NCBI GenBank assembly: GCA_002150815.3
Contig: NDFF03000011.1
Coordinates: forward strand, 620,001 to 684,000
DNA: 64,000 bases
Direction: 5' to 3'
From: Grammothele lineata
Lineage: Eukaryota > Basidiomycota > Agaricomycetes > Polyporales > Polyporaceae
Positions 11,802-26,640 of this stretch are shown here, in pieces. Each line of letters opens with the position of its first letter. The first letter of the stretch is position 1. The notes beneath the pieces are model-generated. The model was given only the letters and a program-made list of their open reading frames with translations, was not told the DNA's origin and searched no databases. The position numbers and the translations under genes were made by a program.

Positions 11802-14800
11802 ATGTACGTAGCTTGCACAGTGCATATATCCGTACTTACACCTCTCTACAGGAGCTCGGTTAAGGTCGTCTCGTCCGAAATAGCGGGCGCGTCCCTGCAC
11901 GTTGGTCTACCATGGTACACGCATCTCTACACGGTCCCCTTTCTGTCGCTTTATCCGGTCCTCGCGTATGCGTACTTCATCAAGTATGACGACTGGCTCC
12001 AAAGCGAGGAGTGGACCTTCCTTGCCTGTGTATCCTTGGGCCTCGGACATGCGCTCAGCTTTTTGTTCACGCGGTGGAATACTGGTGCCAAGGCTTGGAT
12101 AACGACCAGGAAGGTGTGTCGCATACGTTTATACTATACTTCTGCAACCTCACACGTCGCATCTCAAGGCTCTTTCTCTCGACGACGCCGACTGCCTTCG
12201 CATCATCCCCGCGCCCCACAGAGGTGAGGGTGAGATCGTTCCTCTCCTCAAGAAGGAGCCCGGAAACCCGTCAACGTACGCGTTCGACTACCAGCAGGAC
12301 AAGTATGTCGTCACGGCCACGTCTCCGATCACGTTCGCCCGTCTGCCCTATCCATGCTCCTCCAACCCGTCTCTGGGTTCGTTCCTGAGTCCTCCTGCAT
12401 TGACAACAGCACAGACGACTTCTTTGGAGTCCCTATACGGCAAAAACGAGTACAACATACCCATTCCGTCATTTTCCTCGCTCTTCGGGGAGCACGCAAC
12501 CGCCCCGTTCTTCGTGTTCCAGGTATTCTGCGTTGCCCTCTGGTGCATGGATGAATACTGGTACTACTCCCTCTTCACCTTGTTCATGCTCATTGTATTC
12601 GAGTGCACTGTCGTCTGGCAACGCCTTCGCACTCTCACCGAGTTCCGCACCATGGCGGTCGCCCCATACCCTGTCTTCGTTCGCCGTAACGGCACTTGGA
12701 TTCAGATACAGAGCGACGACCTTCTCCCTGGTGACATCATATCTGTCGCCCGGCAACAGACCGAGACGAACATCCCTGCCGACATCCTGCTCGTACGCGG
12801 CACCTGCATCGTGAACGAGGCCATGCTCTCCGGCGAGTCCACCCCGCTGCTCAAGGAATCCATCGCGCTCCTTGAACCGACGGAGGCTCTGGACGCGGAC
12901 GGCGCGCACAAGAACGCCGTTCTCTTCTCCGGAACGAAGCTCCTGCAAGCGACGAACGGTGGCGATACCCCGGACGGCGGCTGCTTGGGTGTTGTCCTGC
13001 GCACCGGGTTCGGAACGGCGCAGGGCCAGCTCGTCCGCACGATGATCTTCTCCACGGAGCGCGTGTCGGCGAACAACATGGAGAGCTTCCTGTTCATCGG
13101 CTTCTTGCTCATTTTCGCCATCGCGGCCAGTTGGTACGTCTGGGTCAAGGGAATCGAACGCGACTTGAAGAAGTCGAAGCTACTCCTGGACTGTATCCTC
13201 ATCATCACGAGCGTGGTTCCGCCCGAGCTTCCCATGGAGCTTTCGTTGGCTGTGAACGCGTCTTTGGTGGCTTTGTCTAAGTATGGTGCGTTGAATCCAA
13301 CCCGTGTCGGCTGGACATCACGCTGAATGATAGTCTAGCTATCTTCTGTACGGAGCCTTTCCGCATTCCTTCGGCAGGACGCGTGGACGTCTGTTGTTTT
13401 GACAAGACGGGCACTATCACCGCCGAGAACCTCGTGGTTGAAGGTGTGGCTGGTGTGGAGTGAGTGCCATCACGTTGCAACGCAAACTGACACGCTAACG
13501 CTTCACAGCCCTTCGGATCCGCTGAAGCTCGTGGACGTCAAGACTACGAGCCGCGAAACGACTCTCACTCTTGCAGCAGCCCACGCCCTCGTTCGTTTGG
13601 ACGATGGTACCATTGTCGGCGACCCCATGGAGCGCACCACTCTCGACGCGCTGAACTGGGCAATCTCTAAGGGTGACCAGGTCGCTCCCGCAGACGCAGC
13701 CGCCCCCCATCGCACTCTACTCATTGTACGCCGGCGGTTCCAATTCTCGTCCGCTCTCAAGCGTATGAGTACGGTTTCGACTCTGCCCAACGGACGTTGT
13801 ATGGTGGCCACCAAGGGCGCGCCGGAGACGATCAGGCGCATGCTTGCTGTTGTCCCTCCTGGCTACGACGACACATTCAAGTGGTTCACAAGGCGCGGAA
13901 GCCGTGTGCTCGCTCTCGGGTTCAAGGAGATGGAGACTATGCCGTTGGACAAGGTATGGGCGGATATCTTACAATGCGAGCCGCTGATAACGAATGCGCC
14001 ACAGATTAACAAGCTGCCACGCGATCAGGTGGAGTCCAACTTGCAATTCGCCGGCTTCTTGGTTTTCCACTGCCCCCTCAAGGAAGATGCCGTCGAGACG
14101 CTGAAGATGCTCGGCGACTCCTCTCACCGAGTACGTGTTAATTAATGTTCCGAATCTGCCGTTCCTGAAGTCACTTATCATTCTCTGTTCAGTGCGTCAT
14201 GATTACTGGAGATAACCCGCTCACGGCCGTACATGTCGCCCGCGATGTCGAGATTGTTGACCGTGATGCTCTCATCCTCGACGTTCCGGAAGGCACTAAT
14301 GGTCTTGTCTGGCGTTCGGTCGACGATACAGTCAATATCACCGTAGACCCCTCGAAACCCATCGACACTTCACTATTTGACAAGTACGACATATGCATTA
14401 CCGGCGCTGCGATGAAGCATTACGAGTCGCACCCGTCCTGGAACGACCTCGTGCAGAACACCTGGGTGTATGCGCGCGTATCGCCCGTACAGAAGGAGTT
14501 CATCCTCACATCGCTCAAATCCCTCGGCTACATCACGCTCATGGCTGGAGACGGCACGAATGATGTCGGTGCGCTCAAGCAGGCGCACATTGGTGTCGCC
14601 TTACTGGATGGTACGGAAGAGGACCTCAAGAAGATTGCTGAGCACCAACGCAATGAACGCCTCAAGAAAGTGTACGAACAGCAGCTCAAGATCTCCGCAC
14701 GATTCAACCAGCCGCCGCCGCCGGTTCCTCCACTCATTGCGCACCTCTACCCCGATGTCGTCGAGGCGCAGAAGAAGGCTGCCGAGAACATGCAAAATGC

Positions 14801-15972
14801 GAGGAAGAAGAACCCTATGGAGAAGGCACGTGGGTTTACTTTGCTGACTTGGCTGTAAAGCTAATACCAACTAGTTCGATCTGGCCTCGATTACGGACAA
14901 ACTCGCCGAAATGGATGCGGACGAAGACGTGCCAAAAATCAAGCTTGGCGATGCCTCGTGTGCGGCGCCATTCACTTCGAAGCTGTCGAACGTCAAAGCG
15001 AGTAAGTGTTTGGGGTAATTATCCTTCTCAACTTGTGGGCTGACCAAACGCCACCAGTCACGCATATTATCCGTCAAGGCCGCTGCACCCTGGTGGCTAC
15101 GATCCAGATGTACAAGATCCTGGCGCTGAACTGCCTCATCACTGCATACAGTCTGAGTGTGCAGTACCTCGACGGCATCAAGTTTGGCGACTACCAAGTC
15201 ACGATCACCGGCATGCTCATGTCGGTGTGCTTCCTGTGCATCTCTCGCGCGAAGGTACGTCTTCCCTTCACGCGGCCGCAGCCTGACTTCTGACGGAGTG
15301 GACAGCCCGTCGAGAAACTGTCGAGAGAGCGCCCCCTCGGGAACATCTTCAATTTCTACGTCCTGCTCTCCGTTCTCCTCCAGTTTGCGCTGCACATTGT
15401 CACGCTGGTGTACATCACACAGTTGTCGTACGCTTTCGAGGAGTGAGTACTGTCCTATGAGGGGTGTTATTGTCAGCTGATCGTCGGGCACAGACGTGGT
15501 CCGGTTGACTTGGAAGCGAAGTTTGAGCCGAACTTGCTCAACACTGCGATCTATCTACTCAGTCTATCTCAGCAAGTGTCAACGTTCGCGATCAATTTCC
15601 AAGGGCGGCCGTTCAGAGAGGGCATCCGTGAGAACCCGGCGTTGTACTGGGGCCTCGTCGGCGCCGAGGCCGTAGCGTTTTCGGGCTCGACGGACCTCAT
15701 GCCGGAGCTGAATCGCTGGTTGCAAATTGTGGAGATGGAGGATATTGTGCGTTTCCGCCGGTCATTGTCCCGCAACGGCGCTGACGCTTTTGTTCCGTCG
15801 ACAGTTTAAGTTCAAGCTGACGATGGCTATGGCGATCGACTTCGCTGGTTGCTTCATCATCGAAAAGGTGTGCAAGCGGCTGTTCGCCACGCTAGAACCG
15901 AAGCCGATGATCACACGCGGGCGGGAGAGACGGGAAAAGCGGCGCGCTGAGGAGGAGCAGAAGAAGGATTGA
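11802..15972 (+). CDS. SPF1: P5A-type ATPase SPF1 (ATP13A1), ER transmembrane-helix dislocase
   Basis: ER P-type ATPase that removes mis-inserted transmembrane helices. It has many exons and about 1,170-1,200 residues. The N-terminal P5A region begins [16 protein letters not shown] and continues [17 protein letters not shown]. All P-type landmarks are present: the actuator loop [12 protein letters not shown], the P5A-specific TM4 motif [15 protein letters not shown], the phosphorylation site [14 protein letters not shown], the nucleotide-binding KGAPETI, and the hinge [18 protein letters not shown]. The C-terminal membrane helices end in EPKPMITRG and a charged tail with TGA at 15970. The start is inferred: exon 1 ends AT at 11803 before gtacgt, and the next exon starts with G at 11852, making a split ATG that gives the usual M-S-S start. 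Alternative: in-frame ATGs near 11688. Confidence 0.93.
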
Positions 15973-16325
15973 GCGCTGCAGCGGCGGCAACGGCGGCCTT
16001 TAATTGTTGATAGACGGGCCCACACGGAGGAGCGATTGTCTCGGACGGTACTGTACTCGCGTGTTGTATAGCGTAATTGCGATATAGATCAGTCGAGAGG
16101 AGAGCGTGGATGTGGGACCGGGCTGGCCGAAGACCCGAACTGCTTGCGCATACTGCCTTTCTGGCGACGGGCGCCTGCTCGGGCGTGCGGGGCAGACTGA
16201 GAAGGCGTGACGGCCGCACCCGCTCTCGCTCTCCCCTTTGTTCTGCATCTCCTCTCTCACCCTCTGCCCGCCTCTGTCCTCGACGACCACCACGCCGGTG
16301 GCAGCCATCCCCCATCCCGCCCGCC
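15973..16325. other. Intergenic, SPF1 to RING-H2 gene
   Basis: 353 bp between same-strand genes. The last ~100 bp before 16326 is strongly C/T-rich on the plus strand, a leader pattern seen before other genes here. Nothing else is recognised. Confidence 0.45.
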
Positions 16326-19300
16326 ATGGCGGACGCTGTCCGTGTGCCCGCCACCGCTACCTCCTCGTCTCACAAACGCCCCTACGACGACATTGGCCGC
16401 GATTCAGACTCCTCAGACGCCCCGACCTCAGGCCCCAGCCAATCCACTTCTCTTCGCCCCTCGGCTTCGACGCCGCCCAACAGGGAGCGAAGCAAGCGTG
16501 CCCGCAACGACAATGACTCTGCCTATGCCAGCGAGGTCGACGATATCCTTCAACCCCCCGACCCCTCCTTCTCATCCTCCTCCAGCGGCAGCAGCAACTC
16601 AAGTTATCACTCAGCCCGTTCCACCCTCTCGCCGCCCTCCCCAACTCCCGCTTCTGCAGAGCAAGAGATGATGGTTGATATCGACCCTCCTCAACCATCG
16701 TACACCTACCGTCCGTTGACCGAGCCCTCCCTCCCAAACCCGTTGCCGTTTGCCCCTCGCCCTCTTCCGGTGCTATCGCCTCGTCCAGCGCCCCGACGAA
16801 GTCCACCGAGCAGTGACGATGAGTATGATGAGTTCAGAATTACTATGGAGCGTGTCGGTGCCTTCGACCGCGAGATGTCAGCGTTACGCCACTCTCCCGT
16901 CCGACCACCTGCGGTATCTCTCGCTTATGGATCTCAGCGAAACATAGCCCCCTCCCCGCCTTCGTCTACCGGTGTGTTCTATTCGCACTGCGTTCTTTGC
17001 CAAATTTCTAACGCTCCTTCATTCACTTGAATGTAGTTCCATTAGCCCACGATAGTCAAACATCTGAAGAAGGCCGTTACGCTCGCCTTTCCCCATTCCA
17101 TCGTTCGTTAAGCTACGCGTCGTTGATAAACCTCGGAGATGTACCCCAGCCTCGGCAGCAAAACAGAGAACCATCTTCCCTGTCCCGTGCACCGTGGTCA
17201 AGCCTGTCTCCTCGCATCCCGCACCCAGAATCGGTCTCGGTACCTGATGAAGGCCGTAACTCTCTTCGTCACGAAGCTCTCAGACGCTCGAGATCACGTC
17301 AAGGTAACCTTTCCTCTGATCTCGTGCTTTCACCCAGTCTTAACCCTTTGCTAGCTGCGCTGCATCGTCTACGTGATGAAGGTGACGGTGACGATTTCAA
17401 TGAGATCGTGGATACACAACCGTTGGACGTCGTCTACGGACGGTCGCGTACCACCGCCCTAGACGAAGGGACAACCCTAACGCGCTCCTCTGCACCGATA
17501 CATGACTTCTACACTTCAAGTCCGCTACGGTATCCCCTCAACAACGTCTTGCGTAGGGAGCAGGACCGGGAAGTGACACGGAGGATCCACCACGTCATGC
17601 GTGACACGCACGACCATCGACGTCGAGTGGTTGAACTTCTAGCAGACAGCGACCGTCAGCTATCGCCCCGCTTGCCCATCTTTACGACTCCGGTTTATGA
17701 CCCACCTCCACTCGTCGCCCCTAGTACTTATTCTGCTCTTCGTGGCGCTCTGGGTGATAGTACCCTGTACGAGCCCACTAGTTATCCCTCGTACGGTCAG
17801 CTCAGGCAAGACGCCACGATCTCGTCCGATCGCTCAACCGAGCCCAGGCAAGTAAGTAGCGGGTCGCGCGTGTTGGGCCTCCCGCCGTCGCACCCATTGC
17901 CGTCAAGTTGGGATGAATCAGAAGCGTCGCCTGCATCACGAAACTTGGATGCTCCGATGATGTCGACGAGCTCACGAGAGCGATATTCCCCACTCTCCGA
18001 CACCCTTTACAACTTGACAACCTCCCCTGGCCCTTCGCAACGAGTTTCGTCAGAGGTGGACTCCCCCTGGAGATTGGAAGCTCGCAGCCGTGCGAGATCT
18101 GCTGGACTCAACGGCTTACGTCAAAGGGCTAGGCAGCGTACTCCTTCCCCTTCGCCACCTCGACCGTCGTCTCCGTGGAACCTGCTCGCACCTGTGATAG
18201 AAGAACGTCCACACAGTCGTCTCTTCGGTTTCGATGAAGGCGCCTCCAGCCATAGCGCAGCCCCTCGCCTCCCTCTTGAGCTTGAGACCGATCTATCTGA
18301 CTTGTCGGATCTATCCCGGATGTATGAACCTCATCCGACGTCGTCAGTACCGAGTACTACGCCATTGGCAGAAGTCGCTCCTTCCAGGGCCGACCCTCGT
18401 CTCCCGCGTCCTCAACGTCAAGGGAACATTGACCTTAGTGCATATCGAGATGGACCGTTTCGTGCTACTATGGCTCGCTCGATGGCTCTGCAACAGCAGC
18501 GGAGACCTTCTCCGGAACGTGCTTCCTCGCGGCCTACGCCTACGCCAGAGCAACGTTGGTCCCAGTTGGTTGACGATGCAATGGAGGATGATACGCTCGA
18601 TTTCATCGAGCCTTTCCCTCCGCGTAGATCGCCACGACCCACAAGGGCGAGAACGTCCGAACCACGGAACCCATCCTTCGAACGTTCATGGGACATCTCA
18701 GGAACGGCGAATTGGACCGACACTCCATACCCCTCCGACGCTTTCCCTTCGTACGTGTCTCCACCTCCCCTAGGGTCATCCTCGCCGCAGAACAGAGAGA
18801 GCGACTCGTTCACTCAGTATTACGGCGGATCGCTCCGGGATCACATTGAGCGGTACACAATGGCAAGTTTCAACGCGGCCATTTCTGAAACGCCGTCTTC
18901 GCGTATGACACGTGATAACGAGCGACAGAATCCTACCGAACGACTTCGTGAAATGCTCGGTCGCCCTTCCGGCACGTCGCTTCCCTCTCGTCCAACCCTT
19001 CTTGAACGTTCCCGCCAAGGTGCCGCTGCTGCCCCCAGCGACAGCTTGCGCTCTTCGCGTATGACGAACGAGGAGACTCTCGAGCGTTTCCAGAGGCTCG
19101 AACATCGTGTGAATACACGCAGAGACCTCTTGCGCCAACAAAGCGAGCGGGCCAATCGCCCCCAGTCCAACATTTTCCCGCAGGATATAGCCTCAAATTC
19201 CGGACAATCCCGCACCGGGACTAGTACCACGACGTCTCAGTTGCCTCCCTCCTTGGAGGCACGTCGTAGGCTTCGTAACGCTACGGCACCATCTGGCGCA

Positions 19301-20133
19301 CCTCCACGCGTCCCCGAGGCTCCGAGAGAGCTGCGCCAATCGCCACTGCACGGCCGTTTCGCCGCTCGCTCGCGACATATTCCTCCTGACATGATCTGGC
19401 ACGAATTGCCTCGGCTCCGTCGCCGCCACTTGGGCGATTACGTGGTCAGTATCCTCGTTAAATCGCAGGCCGTTCATAGGAAAGCTAACTTCGCTCTTTA
19501 TTCAGCGCGACGAGGAGCTCGATATGTCGTACGAAGGACTTCTGTCGCTTTCTGCCCTTCTCGGCGACGCCCGGCCTCGCGGCACCCCGTCGGACATTCT
19601 GTCGTCACTTCCGAGAGGAACGTACGGGGAATGGTCGACTCCGGGTGAGACAGAAGTCCGGTGCCCAATCTGTCTCGATGACGTGCGTTTCCATCCCATG
19701 TTTCCGGTAGTCCCCTACTCACATATTCCGCCAGTATGAGGCGTCCGATCCTTGCCTCCGTATTCCCGCTTGTTCACATTGGTTCCACGAGGGATGTCTT
19801 CAGGTATGTTCTTGCTGTTCACTTCATACTACGCTGCGTCCTGACGTGTGCTCTTAGCAATGGCTCAAAGGCTCGCGCACCTGCCCCGTATGCCGCGGTC
19901 GTGTCACTAGGCCTCGTCGCGGAGCGAATAGGTCACCCCCCGCTCCTGGTCCAAGCGGCTCGAACACTTCGGGTCCCAGCGCCCGCCCGAACCGCGTCTC
20001 CCCACCTGGAGACATGGTCATCTACGAAGAGGATGAAGATGACGGAAGTCCGCCCTTCGACCCGCCACCCTTACCGCCAACGTCGCCGTCGTACCCTCCT
20101 TACCAATACCGACCTCCGTGGCGGCGGGATTGA
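16326..20133 (+). CDS. Large disordered protein with C-terminal RING-H2 finger (probable E3 ubiquitin ligase)
   Basis: Protein of more than 1,100 residues. Almost all of it is low in complexity and rich in Ser, Pro and Arg, with no recognisable fold; it starts MADAVRVPATATSSSHKRP, with an early basic RERSKRARND patch. A RING-H2 finger sits near the C-terminus, assembled from three exons: CPICLDD (19660-19682), then YEASDPCLRIPACSHWFHEG ending CLQ (after an acceptor near 19735), then QWLKGSRTCPVCRGRV (near 19858). The zinc ligands C-C-C-H-H-C-C-C are all present. Such fingers recruit an E2 enzyme, so the inferred role is a ubiquitin ligase with a disordered substrate-binding region. The C-terminal tail is Pro-rich with an EEDEDD patch and ends PPWRRD. 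The first intron joins STG to VPLAHDS (16971 region). Target unknown. Confidence 0.82.
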
Positions 20134-21271
20134 ACACGCTTTCACAGTTCGCATCCATGGCTTTCTAGGATCTTGGTCTAGAATCCGCACGCTTCCTGTC
20201 CGATCACTATTTCGACGGTCATGCACTGATTCTTGTATATTCACTCGCCCCATCAGCATCATACGTTCTGCTTGACTCATGATCTCACGACGTCATCCCA
20301 ATTCCGCACCTACATTGCTCGAGATCACTGACTTGTATATCTACGCATCAGCGCGCTTGCATCCTCATCTTGTAACACCACTTATGGTCCTAATTATGAC
20401 ACTCTTCGACGATGGTTCCGTGTGCACGATATTCACTCTCTACCTCAACGCAGTACTGTATGGCCACTACAGAGTCGTATTATATCAAGACAGCCCGTTT
20501 CTGAACCATATCCAAACGGCCGCATTCACAGTCATACCTCTCTCCTCCGATCTAGCCTTTGAAGATACTGCAAACATGGTCATCCTGCCATTCATATAAG
20601 ACCCGGGGTCTGCATAGGTACGCATTTTATGTCGCTTTCATTTGGGCGACTTGGCCTTCTTCGACTTGTTGATATGTTTTCTCCTCTTCTCTATCTCTAT
20701 TTAGCTCAAGCACAGCTAGGCTCAATCTTCCTGTGCACAGCGTACCTTTCCCTGGTCTGACGCTTCGCTTAGCTTTCCAGCGGACGCGTAGTAGGTACTG
20801 TCCCGCACGGTCTACTTGGGGCGTGGATTCATGCAGAGCCTCGTGCGGACGCGGGCAGTGCAGGGCAGACACGGTTATCCGTAAGCTCGCGCAGTGTCTC
20901 GGACTCATTTCCTGCTTTAGTAAGCTTCTGCCTGTCAAACGAGGACGCGCGCACGGGACATACAACGGCATTCTTACTTCATCCATTCGTCTCCGAGGGT
21001 CTGGACATGGAGGGCGTGGAAGAAGGTTGTATCGCTATGTGATCTGGTTCAATGGAGGTACGCTATTCGAGCCATATTCCGATGATTCAGTGCCATCCGG
21101 CGTCGGCCCATGTTGATATCCCTGCGGCAGCTTATTATCCCTCGTTCGAGCATTCATACGCGCATTCTATTTTCTTTTCGCCCACGTCCATCCCGGTCAA
21201 TTCTCAATGTATGCACCCTCTCTTGGCTCTACAGGCAACGATCGAGTACTGACGAATCAGCTGTGAGCAAG
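20134..21271. other. Intergenic, RING-H2 to HET-domain gene
   Basis: 1.1 kb with several short open frames on both strands and no recognisable family. Composition falls to near average AT/GC, unlike the flanking genes. It presumably holds the RING gene's 3' end and the HET gene's promoter. Confidence 0.45.
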
Positions 21272-23425
21272 ATGTGGCTGCTAAGCACTGACCGCGCCGA
21301 GCTGCGCTACTTCGCCGATGCCAACGCCGTCCCAGGAGGCTACGCCATCCTCTCCCACACCTGGAGCCAGAACGAAGAGGAGCCAGAGCAGACGTTCCAG
21401 GAGGTCCAGGCGATCATCGAGGGATGCAAGACCTCGGGCAAGATTCCACTTGAATGCAGCGGGCTCGCTGCGAAGATCCGGAACTGCTGTCGCGTCGCGA
21501 AGCGGGACGGTTACAAGTACGTATGGATCGACACGTGTTGCATCAACAAGGAGAGCAGCACGGAGCTGTCGGAGGCGATCAACTCGATGTTCAACTGGTA
21601 CGCCGCCGCGGAGGTGTGCTATGCGTACCTGGAGGACGTCCCCAAGGGCGACGATCCGAAGGCCAAGGGCTCGACATTCCGGCGTGCGAGATGGCACAAG
21701 CGCGGGTGGACGCTGCAGGAACTGCTGTCGCCGGCGTTCGTCGTCTTCCTCTCGGCGGAGTGGGCAACGATTGGAACGAAGCAGGACCTAAGCAGCGCTC
21801 TCCAGGAGTGTACAGGGATCGACACGCAATATCTCACGCGGGAGAGGAGCTTCTTCAGGGCTTCGATCCGGGAGCGGATGCGATGGGCGGCTCAGCGTCG
21901 GACGACTCGGATCGAAGATGAGGCATACTGTCTGCTCGGACTCTTCGACGTGAACCTGCCGACGATGTACGGCGAGGGCGGTCAGGCATTCCAGCGGCTG
22001 CAGCAAGAGCTAGCGACGAGGGAACAGTATGTCGACACCACGCTCTTTACCTGGGGAGACTGGCACGTGCACAAGGACGAGGAAGTGCCGTTCCCGGCGG
22101 CGGCCAGGGAGCCGTCGACAATCCACTCGGGCTTCCACGGGAGCGATGACCTTTCTCGATTCCTTTTCGCCTCCTCGCCGCGCAACTTCCGCTCACAGGA
22201 AGCCGCATACTACACCCCCACACTTGGCTCCGAGTCGTCGGACGCCCTCCAGCCCTACCTCCCAGCCCAGCGAAGAGATGAGGTAATCCGTCGCTCTGTG
22301 AGGATGGGATTTCTTTGCTAACCACTGTGTGTTGAGCAGACGGCAAGAACTGTCGGGGACGAGCACAGACGGGAGAGAGGTCCGTTTGGAGAGATCGATC
22401 TGCCGTCGATCGAGTTCGTCGGCCGTCACGTGGTCAAGTGCTGGTTCCCTGTCGCACAAGTGGACGGCTTCGCCATCGCCGTCCTCTTCGCCCAGACACA
22501 TGGCCAGCACCTCGGCCTGCTCCTCCATCCTGCACCTGAGTTCGAGCTGCAGGTCCCCACGCGGAAGACGTGCCATTACTACGTTGCCTGGCCGTTCCAA
22601 GACGGCTGTGGAAAGCGGGTCAACTGTCGTATAGTGACCCTCGGTCGTAGTCTCTACAACCTCACGTTCCGCGGCCAGAGTATCCAGCCTACTTGGCGCG
22701 ATGTCTACATCCACGCCACTCCATCCACGCTCGACCGTGCCGACCCCGCACACCTCATCGAGCGCTTCCGTGCTGACCGCCATCCGACGCCTTTCCGGAT
22801 CCCGCGCTGGCAGCTCAACGCGTTCACGGCCCTCGGCATGCTCCCGAAAACGCGCATTGGAAGCTCGGACCCGCACGCGCAATCCGAGGTATTGGTCAAT
22901 TTCTCGAACCTCATCATAAACGAAAATGTGATACTTCGGCTCGGGCTCTGTACGCGCGCCCCACCTAGCAAAGACGGCGCGCTGCAGCCCTGGGCGTGGG
23001 CGAGACCATCACAACGCCCGACGTGGGCCACTTGCAAGCAAGACACGCGTCCTCATGACTGCACAAAGGACCACGTTAACGACTGGCCTGGGGGCGTCCG
23101 CGCGTTCGTGGAGGGGAAGCGTGAGGTCCGTCTCCTCGCTACGCGGTGCCCGCACGCCCCCGCACACACGCGCGTACTACACATTGAGCTTCGTGGGAAG
23201 GTGTACGAGAGGATGCTTCGCAAGGCAAGGGTGCGGCTTTCCTTCCCTACGTCTTTGAATCCAGGCCGTAGTGGGGTTGCCCCGGTACCACTCACGGACG
23301 TCCCTACTCCAGGCTCAACTCCGCCCCACCGCGACGACACCATTCGCACGTCCCGCGCCAACTCGGAAACGTCCAGTGGACGACTGATCAAACTGGGATG
23401 GCTGAGACGTCTCTGGCGGCGGTAA
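21272..23425 (+). CDS. HET-domain protein
   Basis: Two exons (21272-22282, 22340-23425; 57-nt intron, phase 0) encode 698 residues. The first ~300 residues form a HET domain, named after fungal heterokaryon-incompatibility proteins. Motifs are YAILSHTW near residue 25, YKYVWIDTCCINKESS, the paired WYAAAEVCYAYLEDV, then RGWTLQELLSP and the late EDEAYCLLGLFDVNLPTMYG. The start MWLLSTDRAELRYF matches the M-x-LL start of the HET-E/HET-D type. The second half, about 390 residues, has no NACHT, WD or ankyrin repeats that I can see and ends in a basic RLWRR. HET domains can trigger cell death on non-self recognition, but most basidiomycete copies are uncharacterised and the role here is unknown. An in-frame upstream ATG at 21110 is less likely. 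Confidence 0.88.
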
Positions 23426-24029
23426 TGGCGCCGCGTTCAACCGCCGACGGCCGTATAGTCATATTATATTTCCCTCATGTCTAGCTAATTGATTATTGCT
23501 GTGCGTTGCTCTTTCGACCACACTCGAAATCATTGTTCATTCCAACCGTACCACGCACACATATAGAATGTGCTGCTCATTAAGTGCTTGTGTTCCGCTG
23601 TTGGAAGTCTGTCAGGGTATAGATACTGTAGTTCGTGATGCCCGCTGAATGGTGATAGTTTTGGTTTGTTGCGATAGGTCTTCACTTGCACTTCAACACT
23701 TCGACGATGATTAAGAGAGATCCTAGATACAGGACAGGCTAGCTATCGCTATCTGCTGAGAAACGTACTGTGAATCCCGACTGCTAACGAAACGAATATA
23801 AGGTGGAAGCGTGAATGCTTGTCTATACAGCCCCCAGCGGGTATCGTCTGATCCACAGTCCCGACAGAGGGACGGTCTGCATTCTACCCTTCCGTTGGCT
23901 CCTGTCAGGATACTTCGCATTGACACTGGTAATGCCGTAGCCCTTAGGAGGGCCCATCCATGACAGTCACGCAATTAAGCGGATACACGGGCGCGAACAA
24001 AAATCTGTAGACAGTGATTGCTACGGCAA
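23426..24029. other. Convergent intergenic region, HET to elongin C
   Basis: 604 bp, AT-richer than the genes beside it, between two 3' ends. No gene is seen. Confidence 0.5.
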
Positions 24030-24689
24030 TCAAGCTGTTTTATGATACATCAGCCACAAGGCACGGAGTAGAGCATTGTATGACTCACCGTCATAGTAGT
24101 CCGCGGCGACGAGTCTTCAGCCAATGTCATGAGTGGTTCTATCGGCGGAGAACGTCTGCGGGCACTTACAATTCCAATGAGATTTCCGGATACACACGTT
24201 CCTGAAAGTCTGGAATTTCTTCCGTCTTTTTGGCGCCCTCGTACTGGGACTTGTACGTGAGGTACTCGCACAACTTCTCCACGACGATTGCGCTGCAGCA
24301 TGGTCGTGAGTCAGGAACGCAAGTCTACGTGTATACGGAGTACGAATAACACGTCCGGAGGAAAAATGACCGACCGTTCGCTCATAGGGCACGTATTCGA
24401 GATGGCTTCCGAGAAGCTACCTTGTGTACTCGTGTCAGCCGTGCCTGGCCAACTAGACGTCGAAGAAGGAAGACGAACTCTCTGCGCTGAGCATATTCCT
24501 GAGGGTGCCGCTGCACATGGCCGCTTTGCGCTTGATGAGGTAGTCGAAGCCGTCATTACTAGTGAGCCTGACCCAGTCATTCTCCTTGTTGGCCGACTGT
24601 GTGCACAAGTGGTCAGAGGAAATGGAGCCACAGGGACTCGGCGTCCTAGAGAACCAACCACATACCTGTGCGGTGGCGTCATCGGACAT
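24030..24689 (-). CDS. ELC1: Elongin C (SKP1-like adaptor)
   Basis: Elongin C, a small BTB/SKP1-fold adaptor that links cullin-based ubiquitin ligases and elongin A. It is built from six short exons, so no long open frame marks it. Exon 1 (24689-24666) is MSDDATAQ. Next comes SANKENDWVRLTSNDGF followed by DYLIKRKAAMCSGTLRNMLS, the diagnostic elongin C start (compare WVRLxSxDGxxFxxxRxxAxxSGT). Then FSEAISNTCPMSER, IVVEKLCEYLTYKSQYEG with EEIPDFQERVYPEISLE, and LLVAADYYDA. The last two introns are 54 nt each with GTAAGT and GTGAGT donors. The final codon (Ala) and TGA come from the last exon at 24032-24030. About 117 residues, normal for the family. Divergent from UBC13. Confidence 0.88.

Positions 24690-26640
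<1,951 letters not shown>

Noticed and set aside
20279..20599. 106-codon open frame between the RING and HET genes
   Set aside because: No signal peptide, domain or splice signals; ordinary intergenic composition.
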